A DNA stretch of 64,000 bases. Source: Streptomyces sp. TP-A0356. Its GTDB lineage: Bacteria > Actinomycetota > Actinomycetes > Streptomycetales > Streptomycetaceae. The stretch lies in NCBI RefSeq assembly GCF_001417775.1, contig NZ_BBZJ01000013.1:62001-126000 (forward strand), in the 5' to 3' direction. Positions 1 through 8,333 of the stretch are shown one piece after another (position 1 is the stretch's first letter; every line of letters starts with the position of its first letter). The notes under the pieces are model-generated. The model was not told where the DNA came from. It made no database searches and was given only the letters and a program-made list of their open reading frames with translations. The translations under genes and the position numbers were made by a program.

Positions 1-1500
1 CTTCTTCTCCGGGACGGTCGCGATGTCGAAGACGGGCAGCAGGTGGACGTAGGACGTGCCCGCCCTGGCCAGCTCCCGCAGGTGCTTCGAGCCGTCGCTG
101 TTCCTGTCGGTGAAGGCGAGATAGGTGCCCTGGTCCTTCGCCGGGACGGTTGTGTCCGCCACCGAGAAGTCCCGGACGTGCAGTTCCTGGATCTGGGCGT
201 CCCTGAGCGGCACGGCCCTGGGCTTCTTCAGCGCCGCCCAGCCGCTCGGCGCGAGGGACCGGTCGTTCAGGTCGGCGAGCAGGCTGCGCTTGGAGTCGGC
301 GGTCAGGGCGACCGAGTACGGGTCGGTGACCGTGTTGGTGACGATCTTCCGGACGCTGGGCGCCCAGACCTTCACGACGTACCGGTAGGGCTTGTTCTTC
401 CAGGACGGGGGTCCGGTGACGGACCAGACGCCGGTGGTGCCGTCGCGCTTCATGGCGACGGTGGAGCCGTCGAGCTCCAGCGAGACCCGCTGCGCGGTGG
501 GCGCCCACACGGCCAGCGTGGGGCGGCCCTGCTGGAACGTCGGGCCGAGCCGGGCCTTCGTCGCACTCCCGTACAGATCGTCCAGTACGCCGGCGATCTG
601 CACGCCCGTCGCGGCGAGTACCGCGCCGTTCGCGGCCCGCTGCGTGGCCACGATCTGGCCGCCGAGGGCCTGGCGCACCCGGCCGCGGTCGCGGGGGTCG
701 ACGGACCACGCCGTGTAGTCCTTCAGATGCGGGAACTTCGCCTTCTGGGCGTCGGTGAGCGTGGTCTTCGTCAGCCGCAGCCAGCGCTCGTCGTCGCTCG
801 TGAGCGTGCCGTCCTTCACGGCGATCGAGCCGTCGTGGGAGGAGACGAGCTGGGTGGAGGCGGCGCCGTCGACGCCGTTCCAGGCGACCGTGTTCCGGTC
901 GATCCAGACGGCCTTGGAGGTGGCCGGGTCGAGGGCGGCCGCGCTGCCGGCGGGCTGGGGCAGCAGATACTTCTCCTGGCCGCCGATCAGCCACACCTCG
1001 TAGCCGTTCGTCCTGAGGTCGAGGGACTGGTCGGCGGGGAGGTCCTTCTCGTCGCCCTTGTGGATGATGTAGCTGAGGCTGGTGGCGCCGTCGGTGAGCG
1101 GCACCTCGAAGACCGCGCCGTACGCGTCCGTCCGCACCGGCATCAGGGGGCTGGTCCAGTCGGTGGGGTGGGCGGCGCCGGTCCAGACGTGGAGTCCCCA
1201 GCCGTCGTGGTTGCCTTCGGCGCGGTGGTAGTGGATGACCGCCTTGGTCTTGTCCGGCGCCGGGTAGTCGGCCGTCGGCTTCTGGGTGAGGACGGCCTCC
1301 TTGCCCTGCTCGACCCAGACCTCGCCGGTCTTGGTGACGTCGATGGTGCGGTCGGCGGGGACGTCCTTGTCGCCGTTCTTGTCGATGACGAGGAAGCCGA
1401 CGTTGGAGGCGCCGGGCTTCAGCTTGACGTAGGCGAAGGCGCCGTAGGCGTCGCGGCCGGTGAAGGGGTGGCTGTTCGGCCAGGTCGTCGCCTCGCCGTC
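1..1500 (-). pseudogene. Pullulanase, C-terminal part in a shifted frame, cut by window edge
   Basis: This is the downstream, out-of-frame continuation of the secreted amylase/pullulanase that starts at 3875. Read on the minus strand in the frame whose codons end at base 1, it is open to the window edge. It encodes the rest of one pullulanase-associated (PUD) beta-sandwich (AYVKLKPGASNVGF), a second PUD domain (KAVIHYHRAEGNHDGWGLHVW, about 1140-1250), a CBM48-like segment (RPTLAVWAPTAQRVSLELDG, about 420-530), and the beginning of a pullulanase GH13 domain ending in TSYVHLLPVFDI near base 20. It has no start codon of its own. Deleting one copy of the 80-bp repeat at 1422-1583 joins it exactly to the upstream part, so the intact ancestor would be a bifunctional amylase/pullulanase of well over 1300 residues. 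If the duplication is real, this part is not translated. Confidence 0.8.
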
Positions 1501-3875
1501 GGCTTGACGTAGGCGAAGGCGCCGTAGGCGTCGCGGCCGGTGAAGGGGTGGCTGTTCGGCCAGGTCGTCGCCTCGCCGTCGGCGAGGTCGCCCCAGGCGT
1601 ACAGGCCCCAGTCGGTGTAGGCGCCGTCGGTGCGCTTGTAGTGCACGACCGCGTAGTCGCGGGAGGAGGCGGTGGGGACCTGCGCGGGGGGCGGGGTGCC
1701 GGTGGTGCTCTGTGCCGTCGCGCTCGCGACGCGGCCCGCCGAGTCGATCACGACCGCCTTGTAGCGCAGGGGCGTTCCGGCCGGTACGTCCTTGGCGATG
1801 GCCTGGGTGACCTTGTACGGGGCGTGGTCGGCCGAGCCGAGGGTGCGCCATGGGCCGTCTCCGACCTGGGCGGCGAAGACGACGCGGTCCAGCCCGCCGC
1901 CGCCCACACCGGCGGAGACGTCCACCGTGCCGGTGGCGCCCGTGTCCGGGGCCTTCAGGGTGATCGTCGGCTTGCTCGTGGGCCGGTCGAGCGGGCCCGC
2001 GGCCTTGAGGACGACCGCCGACCGGGCCGGGACGGTGAGGGTGACCTTCGTGTCGGCGCCGCTGGTGACGGCGGCGGACGTCCCGTGGATCCCGCGGAAG
2101 CTCATGTTCGCCGAGCCGGTGGCGAAGGTCGCCGTCCTCGACTCGCCCGCGTTGTTGAAGGCGACGACGTACTCGGTGCGGTCCTTGCCGGTGCTGGTGC
2201 GGGAGAAGGCGTAGACGCCGGCGCCGTCGGCCGCGTAGCGCTCGGTCTGGACTCCGTCGGTGAGGGCGGGGTTGTCCTTGCGCAGTTTCGACAGAGCACG
2301 GATCTGCTCGTAGAGCGGTGCGTGTGTGTCGTAGGAGTCGCTCGCGTGCGTACGGCTGGTGCCGATCTCCACGTCCTTGAGATAGTCCGCGACCTTGGAG
2401 GCGAACATCGTCTGGCGGGCGTCCTTGTCGCCGCCGGAGCCCGTGAAGCCCTGCTCGTCGCCGTAGTAGACGACGGGGTTGCCGCGGCTGAGGAACATCA
2501 GCTCGTTGGCGAACTCGTCCTTCTTCAGCAGCTCGGCGTCGGTGGCCTTCGGGTCGTCCTGCTCGAGGAAGTGCCCGATGCGGCCCATGTCGTGGTTGCC
2601 GAGGAAGGTGACCTGCTCGTAGGCGTTGGCCTTGTCGGTCGTGTACTTGTAGTCGTCCGCGAAGACGCTCGCCAGCCTCCGCGCGCTGCCGCCCTGGGAG
2701 GCGTACTGGCGGGCCGCGTCCTGGAAGGGGAAGTCGAGCGTGGCGTCGAGGCGGCCCTGGGTGACGTAGGGCGAGGTGATCGAGGTGTCGGCGGAGTACA
2801 CCTCACCGAACATGAAGAAGTTCCTGCGGCCGTGCGCGGCGGCGTACTTGTCGAGCGCGGTCGCCCACTGGGTCCAGAACTCCATGTTGACGTGCTTCAC
2901 GGTGTCGATCCGGAAGCCGTCGACGCCGAAGTCCCGTACCCAGCGCTCGTAGATCCTCTCCATGCCCTTGACCACCTCGGGACGCTCGGTCCACAGGTCG
3001 TCGAGGCCGGAGAAGTCGCCGTAGGTGGCGTTCTCACCGGCGTAGGTCGAGTTGCCCCGGTTGTGGTACATCGTCGGGTCGTTGAGCCACGACGGCACCT
3101 TGATGTTCTTCTTCGCGGCCGGGACGGTGGGCGTGCGCGGGAAGGACGCGGTGGAGACGGCGGGGAAGGCCTTGGTGCCGTCGGCGTGGTCGGCGTCGTC
3201 GAACGGCCGCCCGTCCTTGGTCAGATACGGGAACGCGCCCTTGGACAGGTAGTCGTACGACTTGCCTTGGTAGTCGATGACGTCGGCCGTGTGGTTCGTG
3301 ATGACGTCGAAGAACACCTTCATGCCCTTGGCGTGCGCCTTGGAGATGAGGTTCGCCAGGTCCTTGTTCGTCCCGAAGTGCGGGTCGACCCGGGTGAAGT
3401 CGGTGATCCAGTAGCCGTGGTAGCCGGCGGAGGCGTTGGAACCGGTGCCTTGGACGGGCTGGTTCCGGAAGATCGGGGCCATCCAGATGGCGGTGGTGCC
3501 GAGGCCCTTGATGTAGTCGAGCCTGTTGGTCAGACCCTTGAGGTCGCCGCCCTGGTAGAAGCCCTTGTCGGTGGGGTCGTAGCCGGTGGCGAGGCGTGAA
3601 CCGGTCAGGCCGCCACGGTCGTTGGAGGTGTCACCGTTGGCGAAACGGTCCGGCATGACGAAGTAGAACTGCTCGCGGGTGTCGTCGTGCCGGGCGGGTT
3701 CGGCGGCGAGCCGCGCGTCGGAGGGGGGCGCGGGCGGGGTGGCGGCCCGAGCGGCCAGGGGCGGGAGGAGTGCGGCGGCGAGCGCGGCGGCGGTGAGGGC
3801 CGCGACGCGTGCGGGGCGCGGTGTGCGGCCCCGTGGGATACGGCGCGTCCGGGGCGCCGGCCATCTCGGTATCAC
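1419..3875 (-). CDS. Secreted alpha-amylase/pullulanase, N-terminal part (frameshifted)
   Basis: Extracellular GH13 enzyme for starch or glycogen breakdown. The GTG start at 3875 follows a TAGGAG ribosome site 9 bases upstream. A signal peptide is clear: an Arg-rich N-terminus, the hydrophobic stretch AALTAAALAAALLPPLAA and an Ala-Arg-Ala cleavage region. The catalytic (beta/alpha)8 domain has the four GH13 regions: DVITNH (about residue 188), GFRIDTVKH with the nucleophile Asp (about 320), GEVYS with the acid Glu (about 358) and FLGNHD (about 428). A beta-sandwich linker and the start of a PUD starch-binding domain follow. Translation then leaves the family frame inside the tandem duplication at 1422-1583 and ends after about 20 unrelated residues. 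The amylase domain could still be secreted and active, but the pullulanase half would be lost. It lies downstream of the alpha-amylase gene with its own CTTGC boxes at 4004-4038. Confidence 0.85.
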   Translation of the reverse strand: MIPRWPAPRTRRIPRGRTPRPARVAALTAAALAAALLPPLAARAATPPAPPSDARLAAEPARHDDTREQFYFVMPDRFANGDTSNDRGGLTGSRLATGYDPTDKGFYQGGDLKGLTNRLDYIKGLGTTAIWMAPIFRNQPVQGTGSNASAGYHGYWITDFTRVDPHFGTNKDLANLISKAHAKGMKVFFDVITNHTADVIDYQGKSYDYLSKGAFPYLTKDGRPFDDADHADGTKAFPAVSTASFPRTPTVPAAKKNIKVPSWLNDPTMYHNRGNSTYAGENATYGDFSGLDDLWTERPEVVKGMERIYERWVRDFGVDGFRIDTVKHVNMEFWTQWATALDKYAAAHGRRNFFMFGEVYSADTSITSPYVTQGRLDATLDFPFQDAARQYASQGGSARRLASVFADDYKYTTDKANAYEQVTFLGNHDMGRIGHFLEQDDPKATDAELLKKDEFANELMFLSRGNPVVYYGDEQGFTGSGGDKDARQTMFASKVADYLKDVEIGTSRTHASDSYDTHAPLYEQIRALSKLRKDNPALTDGVQTERYAADGAGVYAFSRTSTGKDRTEYVVAFNNAGESRTATFATGSANMSFRGIHGTSAAVTSGADTKVTLTVPARSAVVLKAAGPLDRPTSKPTITLKAPDTGATGTVDVSAGVGGGGLDRVVFAAQVGDGPWRTLGSADHAPYKVTQAIAKDVPAGTPLRYKAVVIDSAGRVASATAQSTTGTPPPAQVPTASSRDYAVVHYKRTDGAYTDWGLYAWGDLADGEATTWPNSHPFTGRDAYGAFAYVKPTARRRPGRTATPSPAATPTAPSPTSS
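1422..1583. repeat. Perfect 80-bp tandem duplication inside the pullulanase gene
   Basis: Bases 1422-1503 are identical to 1502-1583, so the unit is 80 bp with a 2-bp overlap. It encodes the PUD segment SHPFTGRDAYGAFAYVK twice. Because 80 is not a multiple of 3, it shifts the frame and separates the two halves of the pullulanase. Either it is a recent slippage duplication, or it is an assembly or sequencing artefact. Confidence 0.97.
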
Positions 3876-4003
3876 AGGTGTGAACTCCTAGCGAGTGCGG
3901 CTCAGGTGGGTCCGGCGACTGCGGACGCACCCGCCCGCCCCGGCGCCGCGGGACGGCTCGGTCGCCGGGCGCCGGGCGACCGTATCGCCGCCGAAACGTT
4001 TAC

Positions 4004-4038
4004 AGCAAGAGGGTTGAAAGTCATAGCAAGAACTTTCA
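4004..4038 (-). promoter_or_regulatory. Candidate MalR operator boxes upstream of the amylase/pullulanase
   Basis: On the minus strand two CTTGCT boxes (4025-4030 and 4004-4009) lie 21 bp apart, two helical turns, about 130-155 bp upstream of the GTG at 3875. The first sits in TGAAAGTTCTTGC, which is repeated word for word downstream of aglA at 5576-5588. CTTGC-type direct repeats are known from Streptomyces amylase and malE promoters controlled by MalR/Reg1. The match here is by eye. Confidence 0.5.
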
Positions 4039-4086
4039 CCGTCAACCTTGACGTGCCTGTCTCAACTGGCCGGAAGTAGCGGGGGC

Positions 4087-5463
4087 TCAGCAGCTCGGCT
4101 TGCCGGCCTGGAGCGCCAGTGCCGTGTTGGGGCCCAGGGTGGCGGTGAACTGCCCGCTGGAGTTCACCGCCACCGTCGTGTTGTTCTGGACGTCGCAGTA
4201 GGTGCCCGCCGGGAGCGACGTCTGGTAGGTCTGCGTCAGGGTGCTCGACTCGTGGTTGATGGCCACGTAGCCCTTGGCACCACGGCCGAAGGCGATCGCG
4301 TTGTTGCCGTTGTCCCACCAGTTCGTCAGGGACTGACCGCGCGTCGCGTTGCGGAAGGCGACCATCGACTTGATCTCCGGCCAGGCGTGCTGGCACTTCC
4401 AGCCGTCCTGCCAGCAGGCGTTCACCGTACCGCCGTTGGGCGGCCCGGCGTCGGCGTCCGTCCATTCGTAGCCGGAGTTGATGTCCGGGGCGCCGTAGGG
4501 GTAGGCCAGCATGAAGACGTTGGCGAGGGTGTAGTTGGCGCCGTCCTTGTAGTTGAGGGTCGAGCCGTTGCGCTCGGTGTCGTGGTTGTCGACGAAGACG
4601 CCCGCCACCGAGCTGTTCAGATAGCCCCAGCCCTCGCCGTAGTTCTTCAGATAGGCGAGCTTCTCGTTGTTGAAGACGCGCTTGAGGTCGTAGGCGTAGC
4701 GGAACTCCTGGACGTCGCCGTTGCCCGTGTACTCGGTGGGCTGGACGGCCTCGTTCGCGCCGTAGATGACCTCCTGCTTCCAGTAGGCGGACGGGTTGGT
4801 CAGGCGGGACTTGATGTTGGCCAGGTCGGCCGCGTCGATGTGCTTGGCCGCGTCGATGCGGAAGCCGTCGACGCCGAGGGTGAGCAGGTCGTTCATGTAC
4901 CCGGCGATGGTCTTGCGGACGTACTCCTCGCCGGTGTCGAGGTCGGCCAGGCCGACGAGTTCGCAGTGCTGGACGTTCCAGCGGTCGGCGTAGTTGGTGA
5001 CCGGGGAGGTGCAGTCGTCGAAGTCGTAGAAGGAGTACAGGCCGGGGTAGTCGTACTTCGTGTACGACGAGCCGCCGGTGCCGGTTCCGCTGCCTGCCGA
5101 CATGTGGTTGATGACCGTGTCGACGACCACCTTCAGGCCCGCCGCGTGGCAGGTGTTGACCATGCTCTGGAACGCGGTGCGGTCGCCCAGACGGCCCGCG
5201 ATCTTGTACGACACCGGCTGGTACGACGTCCACCACTGCGCGCCCTGTATGTGCTCGGCGGGCGGGGAGACCTGGACGTAGCCGTAGCCGGCGGGGCCGA
5301 GGGTGTTGGTGCACTCCTTGGCGACCGAGGCGTACTTCCACTCGAAGAGGACGGCGGTGACGTCCTTGGTGCCGGGCGGGGAGGCCTGCGCGATGGTCGG
5401 GTTCATGCCAACCGCAGCAGCGGCCGCGAGGGCGAGTACCGTGGGGAGGGATCTGCGTGCCAT
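4087..5463 (-). CDS. aml: Secreted alpha-amylase (GH13)
   Basis: Extracellular alpha-1,4-glucan hydrolase of 458 residues that would supply maltodextrins to the MalEFG importer encoded upstream. The ATG at 5463 is chosen because AAGGA stands 8 bases in front and it begins a normal signal peptide ([19 protein letters not shown], cleavage near AQAS). An ATG 36 bases further upstream only adds polar residues. GH13 regions are visible: DTVINHM (about residue 118), [11 protein letters not shown] (about 203), VIYGANE (about 234) and [10 protein letters not shown] (about 294). The C-terminal beta-sandwich ends at KPSC. There is no separate starch-binding domain, so it is the short actinobacterial form. 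CTTGC boxes lie at 5490-5517 and 5571-5588. The product is certain at family level. Confidence 0.93.
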   Translation of the reverse strand: MARRSLPTVLALAAAAAVGMNPTIAQASPPGTKDVTAVLFEWKYASVAKECTNTLGPAGYGYVQVSPPAEHIQGAQWWTSYQPVSYKIAGRLGDRTAFQSMVNTCHAAGLKVVVDTVINHMSAGSGTGTGGSSYTKYDYPGLYSFYDFDDCTSPVTNYADRWNVQHCELVGLADLDTGEEYVRKTIAGYMNDLLTLGVDGFRIDAAKHIDAADLANIKSRLTNPSAYWKQEVIYGANEAVQPTEYTGNGDVQEFRYAYDLKRVFNNEKLAYLKNYGEGWGYLNSSVAGVFVDNHDTERNGSTLNYKDGANYTLANVFMLAYPYGAPDINSGYEWTDADAGPPNGGTVNACWQDGWKCQHAWPEIKSMVAFRNATRGQSLTNWWDNGNNAIAFGRGAKGYVAINHESSTLTQTYQTSLPAGTYCDVQNNTTVAVNSSGQFTATLGPNTALALQAGKPSC

Positions 5464-5489
5464 GTGGGGGTCCTTCGTCTTTGAAGGCG

Positions 5490-5517
5490 CTTGCTGCAAT
5501 GTTTCAGCAAACTTGCG
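5490..5517 (-). promoter_or_regulatory. Candidate MalR operator in front of the alpha-amylase gene
   Basis: The sequence holds CTTGCTGCAAT and AGCAAACTTGCGG within 28 bp, only about 30 bp upstream of the amylase ATG at 5463. Each CTTGC box is part of a short local inverted repeat with GCAA. The position near the transcription start and the likeness to the boxes upstream of malE suggest repression by MalR. Confidence 0.5.
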
Positions 5518-5534
5518 GTGACGCAGATGTTAAA

Positions 5535-5561
5535 GGCCCGCCGCCTGAAAGGCAGCGGGCC
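5535..5561 (-). terminator. Terminator after the alpha-glucosidase gene
   Basis: On the minus strand GGCCCGCTGCCT, a 3-base loop and AGGCGGCGGGCC form a stem of 12 pairs with one mismatch, followed by TTTAA. It lies 37 bp after the aglA stop and upstream of the amylase start, so it would separate the malEFG-aglA unit from the amylase gene. Confidence 0.75.
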
Positions 5562-5570
5562 GTTGTGAAG

Positions 5571-5588
5571 TTGATGCAAGAACTTTCA
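5571..5588 (-). promoter_or_regulatory. CTTGC box shared with the amylase/pullulanase promoter
   Basis: On the minus strand TGAAAGTTCTTGC is identical to the 13-mer at 4026-4038 upstream of the amylase/pullulanase, and both are followed by a related ACTTC/ACTTTC motif. It sits between the aglA stop and its terminator, about 110 bp upstream of the amylase start, and may be a second MalR site for that gene. Confidence 0.45.
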
Positions 5589-5597
5589 GAGGCTCCG

Positions 5598-7262
5598 TCA
5601 GGCCGCCGTCCACCACACGGTGGTGTCGGCCGGGACCTTCACCTCACCGCCCGTTTCGGCCACCTCGCCGCTGCTGAGCAGGACACGGCCGTACGCCGGA
5701 GTCGTCACCGACTCCCCCGTCGTGTTCGTGACGCACACGAACTCGCCCCGCCGGAAGGCCAGCACACCCTCTGGCGCCCGCAGCCACTCCACCGCGTCGC
5801 CCGCGCCCAGGTCCGGCCGCGAGCGGCGGACGCTCAGCGCGGTCCGGTACAGCTCCAGCGTCGAGCCCGCCGCACCGGTCTGCGCCTCCACGCTCAGCTC
5901 GCCCCAGCTCTCCGGTTGCGGCAGCCAGCTGCCCCCGCTGCCGAAGCCGTACGACGAGCCCGTGCGGGTCCACGGGATCGGCACCCGGCAGCCGTCGCGG
6001 AAGCCGTCCTGGCCGGCACCCCGGAAGTAGGCCGGGTCCTGGCGCACCTCGTCCGGGAGGTCCACCACGTCCGGCAGGCCCAGTTCCTCGCCCTGGTAGA
6101 CGTACGCCGAGCCCGGCAGGGCGAGCATGAGGAGGGTGGCCGCACGCGCCCGCCTGAGGCCGAGTTCGCGGTCGCCCGCGGTGCGGATCTGGGTGCCGAG
6201 GCCGGGCGGGTTGGCGAAGCGGGTGGCGTGGCGGGTGACGTCGTGGTTGGACAGCACCCAGGTGGCGGGGGCACCGACCGGGCGCATGGCCTCCAGGGTG
6301 CGGTCGATGACCGTGCGCAGCGCCTGTGCGTCCCACTCCGTGCTCAGGTACTGGAAGTTGAAGGCCTGGTGGAGTTCGTCCTGGCGGACGTAGTTGGCGG
6401 TGCGCTCGATGGTGGGGGTCCACGCCTCCGCGACGAAGATACGCTCGCCCGAGTACTCGTCGAGGATCGTGCGCCACTGGCGGTAGATCGCGTGCACGCC
6501 GTCCTGGTCGAAGAACGGCATGACATCGTTGCCCAGCAGCTTGAGCTGGTCGTGGCTGCCGAGGTCGGGCAGGCCCTCCGCCTTGACCAGGCCGTGGGCG
6601 ACGTCGATGCGGAAGCCGTCGACGCCCATGTCGAGCCAGAAGCGCAGGATGGACCGGAACTCGTCGCCCACGGCGGGGTGGTTCCAGTTGAAGTCGGGCT
6701 GTTCGGGCGCGAAGAGGTGGAGGTACCACTCGCCGTCGGCGACGCGGGTCCAGGCGGGGCCGCCGAAGATGGACTCCCAGTCGTTGGGCGGCAGTTCGCC
6801 CTCGGCGCCCTTGCCCGGGCGGAAGTGGTAGCGCTCCCGCAGCGGCGAGCCCGGTCCTTCGGCGAGCGCCCGCTTGAACCACTCGTGCTGGTCGGAGGAG
6901 TGGTTGGGGACCAGGTCGACGATGATGCGCAGGCCCAGCTCGTGGGCGTCGCGGATCAGCGCGTCGGCGTCCAGGAGGCCCCCGAACATGGGGTCCACGG
7001 CGCGGTAGTCGGCGACGTCGTAGCCGGCGTCGGCCTGCGGGGAGGCGTAGAAGGGGCTGAGCCATACGGCGTCCACGCCCAGGTCGCGCAGATAGGGAAG
7101 TCGGGAACGTACGCCCTCCAGGTCGCCCATGCCGTCGCCGTTGCTGTCGGCGAAGCTGCGCGGATAGACCTGGTAGATCACCGCGTCTCGCCACCAGTCG
7201 CGGCGCTTGGCGACGGTGGCGACGGCGGAGGTTTCGGCCGGGTCGGCGGAGTGCTGGCTCAT
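5598..7262 (-). CDS. aglA: Alpha-glucosidase (GH13, oligo-1,6-glucosidase/maltase type)
   Basis: Cytoplasmic enzyme of 554 residues that would split imported maltose and maltodextrins into glucose. There is no signal peptide. The ATG at 7262 has AAGGA 5 bases upstream; an in-frame ATG at 7295 lacks a site. The start RDWWRDAVIYQVYPRSFAD is the hallmark of GH13 maltases. Catalytic regions are DLVPNHSS (about residue 117), GFRIDVAHG (about 217), FVAEAW (about 274) and LSNHDVTR (about 337). It is the last gene of the malEFG unit, separated from malG by 146 bp that contain a stem-loop, and is followed by a terminator. It is presumably under MalR control with the operon. Confidence 0.92.
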   Translation of the reverse strand: MSQHSADPAETSAVATVAKRRDWWRDAVIYQVYPRSFADSNGDGMGDLEGVRSRLPYLRDLGVDAVWLSPFYASPQADAGYDVADYRAVDPMFGGLLDADALIRDAHELGLRIIVDLVPNHSSDQHEWFKRALAEGPGSPLRERYHFRPGKGAEGELPPNDWESIFGGPAWTRVADGEWYLHLFAPEQPDFNWNHPAVGDEFRSILRFWLDMGVDGFRIDVAHGLVKAEGLPDLGSHDQLKLLGNDVMPFFDQDGVHAIYRQWRTILDEYSGERIFVAEAWTPTIERTANYVRQDELHQAFNFQYLSTEWDAQALRTVIDRTLEAMRPVGAPATWVLSNHDVTRHATRFANPPGLGTQIRTAGDRELGLRRARAATLLMLALPGSAYVYQGEELGLPDVVDLPDEVRQDPAYFRGAGQDGFRDGCRVPIPWTRTGSSYGFGSGGSWLPQPESWGELSVEAQTGAAGSTLELYRTALSVRRSRPDLGAGDAVEWLRAPEGVLAFRRGEFVCVTNTTGESVTTPAYGRVLLSSGEVAETGGEVKVPADTTVWWTAA

Positions 7263-7326
7263 GGCGTCCTTGATGCGTAACGGATGTCGGTTCATGGGGC
7301 ATGCGTGCGTGGGCGGCGGGAGACGA

Positions 7327-7370
7327 GGCGGCCGCGGTGCCGGCGGGGTCGGATGGACGCCGCGGCCGCC
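7327..7370 (-). other. Intercistronic stem-loop between malG and aglA
   Basis: GGCGGCCGCGG (7327-7337) and CCGCGGCCGCC (7360-7370) are perfect 11-bp inverted arms around a 22-base loop. There is no T tract. It may act as an mRNA processing or stability element that sets aglA expression relative to malEFG. Confidence 0.55.
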
Positions 7371-7408
7371 ACCCGCGCGGACAGGCGCGCGGGAGCTCTG
7401 ACGGGTGG

Positions 7409-8320
7409 TCAGCCCTTGGTGCCGCCGGCGGTGAGGCCGGTCACGAGGTTCTTCTGGACGAGGTAGAAGAACGCGGAGACGGGTATCGCGATCAGCACCG
7501 CGGTGGCGGCCATCAGGTTGCGCTGGGCGTCGTGCTCGCTGACGAAGCTCTGCAGGCCGACGGCGAAGGTGTACTTGGTGTCGTCCAGCATGAACGTCGA
7601 GGCGAACGCGACCTCGCCGAAGGCGGTGATGAAGTTGTAGAAGGCGGCGACCGCCAGGCCGGGCTTGGCCAGGGGCAGGATCAGGCGCACGAACGTGCCG
7701 AAGGGCGACAGCCCGTCGACGCGTCCCGCCTCGTCGATCTCGAACGGGATGGTGTCGAAGTAGCCCTTGAGCAGCCATGCGCTGTAGGGCACGGCGGTCG
7801 AGCAGTAGACGAGGATCAGGCCGAGGTAGCTGTCGATGAGGCCCAGGTCCGAGAGGATCTGGTACATCGGCACGATGAGCACGGCGATCGGGAACATCTG
7901 GGTGACCAGCAGCACCCACATCAGCTTCCGGTAGCCCGGGAAGCGCATGCGGGAGACCGCGTAGCCGGTGGTCGCGGCGACGAGGACGCCGACGAGCGTG
8001 GTGCCGAGGGAGACGATCAGCGAGCTCTTCAGCCAGTCGAAGAAGTTGGTGTGCTGCAGGACGAACGCGTAGTTGCCGAGCGTCATCTTGTGCCAGATCT
8101 GCCCGGGGTGCAGGTAGTCGTCCTTGTCCGGGCCGAGGGACAGGAACACCAGCCAGGCGACCGGGAACAGCGCGACCAGGCTCGCGAGGACGAGGATGCC
8201 GTGGGAGGCGAGGGAGGCCGCGAGGCTTCGCTCGTCGCGCAGGCGCGCCTTGCGCGGCGAGGTGTCCGCGGACTCGTGCCCGGTCACCGCCGCGGAGGTC
8301 TCAACAGTGGTCGTGCTCAT
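7409..8320 (-). CDS. malG: Maltose/maltodextrin ABC transporter permease MalG
   Basis: Inner-membrane subunit of 303 residues of a carbohydrate ABC importer (MalFG type). The ATG at 8320 has AGGAG 5 bases upstream. A polar N-terminal tail precedes the first membrane helix (ILVLASLVALFPVAWLVFLSL), and about six helices follow. The permease EAA loop that docks on the ATPase is seen at about residues 195-215 (EIDEAGRVDGLSPFGTF). The C-terminus VQKNLVTGLTAGGTKG is typical of MalG. The gene follows malF after 13 bp. No ATP-binding subunit is encoded here; in Streptomyces the shared ATPase MsiK, encoded elsewhere, drives this transporter. Confidence 0.93.
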   Translation of the reverse strand: MSTTTVETSAAVTGHESADTSPRKARLRDERSLAASLASHGILVLASLVALFPVAWLVFLSLGPDKDDYLHPGQIWHKMTLGNYAFVLQHTNFFDWLKSSLIVSLGTTLVGVLVAATTGYAVSRMRFPGYRKLMWVLLVTQMFPIAVLIVPMYQILSDLGLIDSYLGLILVYCSTAVPYSAWLLKGYFDTIPFEIDEAGRVDGLSPFGTFVRLILPLAKPGLAVAAFYNFITAFGEVAFASTFMLDDTKYTFAVGLQSFVSEHDAQRNLMAATAVLIAIPVSAFFYLVQKNLVTGLTAGGTKG

Positions 8321-8333
8321 GGGGACTCCTGCC

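Noticed and set aside
43-1512. A long plus-strand open frame of 489 codons opposite the pullulanase
   Set aside because: It is the GC-driven antisense shadow of the pullulanase. The minus strand encodes clear PUD and CBM48 motifs, while the plus-strand product is low-complexity Gly/Arg/Val with no family likeness.
7263-7919. N-terminal extension of the alpha-glucosidase to 773 residues
   Set aside because: The extra part is an out-of-frame reading of malG and the intergenic stem-loop. The family start is at ATG 7262 with AAGGA in front.
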